A stretch of 64,000 nt of DNA from Tamarix chinensis (Eukaryota; Streptophyta; Magnoliopsida; Caryophyllales; Tamaricaceae): assembly GCA_030549775.1 (NCBI GenBank), contig CM060177.1, forward strand, positions 48,200,244 through 48,264,243, given 5' to 3'. Of this stretch, positions 62,391-64,000 are shown piece by piece (position 1 is the stretch's first letter; each line of letters opens with the position of its first letter). Made by a program: the position numbers and the translations under genes. The notes under the pieces were generated by a model, which searched no databases, was not told the DNA's origin, and saw nothing but the letters and a program-made list of their open reading frames with translations.

Positions 62391-62422
62391 ACAGAAATAT
62401 ATATATATATATATATTTCTGT
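62391..62422. repeat. 32-bp perfect palindrome with (AT)n core
   Basis: ACAGAAAT and its complement ATTTCTGT enclose an AT run, making a perfect inverted repeat 20 bp after the PLATZ stop codon. In RNA it would fold as a hairpin in the 3' UTR. Copy 1 has lost this stretch. Confidence 0.85.
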
Positions 62423-62989
62423 ACTAATCTATACGAAGCTTAGGATATTAGATCAAGTATTGAATGTGATCCTAGTTTCCCTCCCTTGTGTTTGGATGGT
62501 TGGTGTTCAAGTTTTTGATCTGAAATGCCCACTTGTTTCATAAGTGCTGATTCATGTTTTTAATTATAGTTTCCCTCCGAACTTTAAGGTTTTGCCAAAT
62601 ACTTCAATAGTTTAAATATACTAAAATCACAGAATCAGATATTGTTTGGCCGATTATTATAAAGTCCCCATCGGAAAGACTTGGCATCAAATTATTTGAT
62701 TGCGTTGCTTTGTTTGGTGGACGAGTGAAAGATGAATATTAATTCATAAATCCAAAAAGGGTAAGGCTCTGTTCTCCTTAATTTATACTGGGATCTAACC
62801 ATATAAGATCATATTAGTTTAATTTAGATCAAGTGAATATAATTTTAATAATAATAATAATAATAACAACAACATAATGCAAAATTAATTATAATAATAA
62901 TAATAGTAATGATAAAAATAGTATTTGATAATAAAAAAAATTAACTATAACACAAACAACAACAACAACATAACTTCATTGACGCTGTT

Positions 62990-63050
62990 GTTATAGTATA
63001 ATGGTCCAGTTTTGAGTATTAGATGTAGCTGGTCTAAATCTTTGGATCAA
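62990..63050 (+). other. tRNA-like sequence with A and B boxes, copy 2
   Basis: GTTGTTATAGTATAATGGT and TAGCTGGTCTAAATCTT; paralogue of 49380-49446. Too decayed for a tRNA gene. Confidence 0.45.
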
Positions 63051-63664
63051 TATATTTAATGCGATAACAATAAGTCGACGTAGTTTCATGCTCATTAGTC
63101 ATCGCAACTCGACGAAGAATATAAAAGAAAAAAATATTGGTTTCCTGAACAAGCGATCGATACGAGTAATATTCAGGGGAGGGAAACAGTAAGGAATTGT
63201 GTCAACAGGACCTTCCAAATACAAAGCAAATATAAGTGTCCCAGTCCCGCACACAACTACAGTGTGCACCCCTCCCCTACGTGACGCTGCTGGTGTACAT
63301 ACATGTATCCCCGTCTATCATGAAGAACTTAAAGCTATATCTAAATTTACACTAGACTAGTACTTATTTTCAAATACATTACTAAAATTGTTCGGTCAAT
63401 TACTATATAACCTTTTCTACTCCGTGGACGTTGCTAAACCAATTAAAACCTGCATTATATTACTTATTTATTTGATATATTAACTATTCAATTCAATAAA
63501 TAAAGAACGGTGAAATAAATATACTTATATTAAACAAAATCAACGATTAGTTAAACATAAATATTTACTTATCGAAGAGAGTCTTCGTGTAATTGATCTG
63601 TAGATATATACCCAGGGATGATGCATATGCTACTTATGTACAGAGATATCTTATAAGATTGGTA

Positions 63665-63725
63665 CGTACCTAGGAAATCGCTGAAAATAAGAAAAAGGGA
63701 ACAGAAAGAGGAGTTATGTGATGAA
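63665..63725 (+). pseudogene. fossil of the HMGB last exon, unit 4
   Basis: TACCTAG acceptor-like text, then AAATCGCTGAAAATAAG, followed by a frameshifted GAGGAGTTATGTGATGAAGC and TGCTTAG. It corresponds to 45382-45457 and 50584-50650. Confidence 0.78.
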
Positions 63726-63894
63726 GCTGCTTAGCATTTAAAAATAAAATGTAATATAAATACAGCTTAATGAATGTTGCTTCTGTCTTAGAAGTCTCCG
63801 ATGAATTAACCAACTTGAGAAGCTTTTGCCTGTATAATAAAGATAAATTCACTTTTTAATAAGATGTGAACTAACTCTTAAGAGATTAAAGAAT

Positions 63895-64000
63895 CACTAC
63901 AGTAAACACACTATATAAGGACGTTTAATTAGGGATGGTTTATGATACCGTCGTTTACGGTAAAAAAATATTAAACTTAGCGACGGATTTAAACCATCGG
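63895..64000 (+). mobile_element. CACTA element left end, runs off the window
   Basis: CACTACAGTAAACACAC at 63895 preceded by AAT; contains ACCGTCGTTTACGG and AGCGACGG-AACCATCGG subterminal words. Complementary to the right end at 21396. Confidence 0.82.

Larger units (their letters stand above)
57661..64000. repeat. segmental duplication block, right copy
   Basis: Repeats 46060-50790 in order, with its own insertions (58230-58367, 58376-59460) and a longer promoter-side spacer (59960-60900) that here matches 50870-51240. It runs off the right edge inside a CACTA element. Confidence 0.9.

Overview
This window is nuclear DNA of a flowering plant, probably a eudicot. It is AT-rich, the genes have GT-AG introns, and plant families (PLATZ, plant-type HMGB, CAF1) sit in a thicket of nested transposable elements. 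The species cannot be named from the sequence. Most coding matter is broken gene pieces and transposon remnants. The only nearly intact ordinary gene is a PLATZ zinc-binding protein gene at 61005-62370.

Layout. 268-4737 (minus strand): a dead WD40-repeat gene. Its large intron carries two exons of an Era-type GTPase (1864-2215) and a pair of 198-bp direct repeats. 5144-10425: a complete hAT transposon with perfect 8-bp target duplications, 20-bp inverted termini, a decayed BED/hAT transposase and a copia fragment inside. 10870-13024: two CACTA ends and a truncated CACTA TNP2 transposase. 14527-19342: a 4.8-kb LTR-like element with 5-bp duplications, just upstream of a truncated CAF1 deadenylase pseudogene (19416-20001). 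21397-23780: one copy of a repeated unit in which a Ty3/gypsy integrase remnant lies where other copies have PLATZ. 24240-26194: a non-autonomous CACTA element with a 5S-rRNA-bearing Cassandra-like LTR inside it. 26251-44376: an almost gene-free heap of large LTR-like elements in both orientations, with a Helitron, a Ty3/gypsy gag fragment and a second Cassandra-like LTR.

44393-45457 holds the 3' exons of an HMGB gene, cut on its 5' side by an LTR-like element. From about 46060 to the end the window is a duplicated block. Its unit begins with a fossil of the HMGB last exon and carries an AT-rich spacer followed by either a PLATZ gene (47302-48660, broken; 61005-62370, nearly intact) or gypsy DNA. 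Further insertions (a 4.3-kb LTR at 51499-55835, a 1.1-kb element at 58376-59460, CACTA ends) make the copies differ and give a relative order of events.

The best candidates for something new are the PLATZ pair (missing N-terminal zinc ligands, an internal repeat of about 35 codons, different single-base lesions in each copy), the HMGB-PLATZ duplication unit with a CACTA insertion at one and the same site, and a conserved two-by-three array of short hairpin units in all the large LTR-like elements. No CRISPR, operon or bacterial system is present. All family calls are by eye from translated motifs and terminal signatures; no database search was possible.
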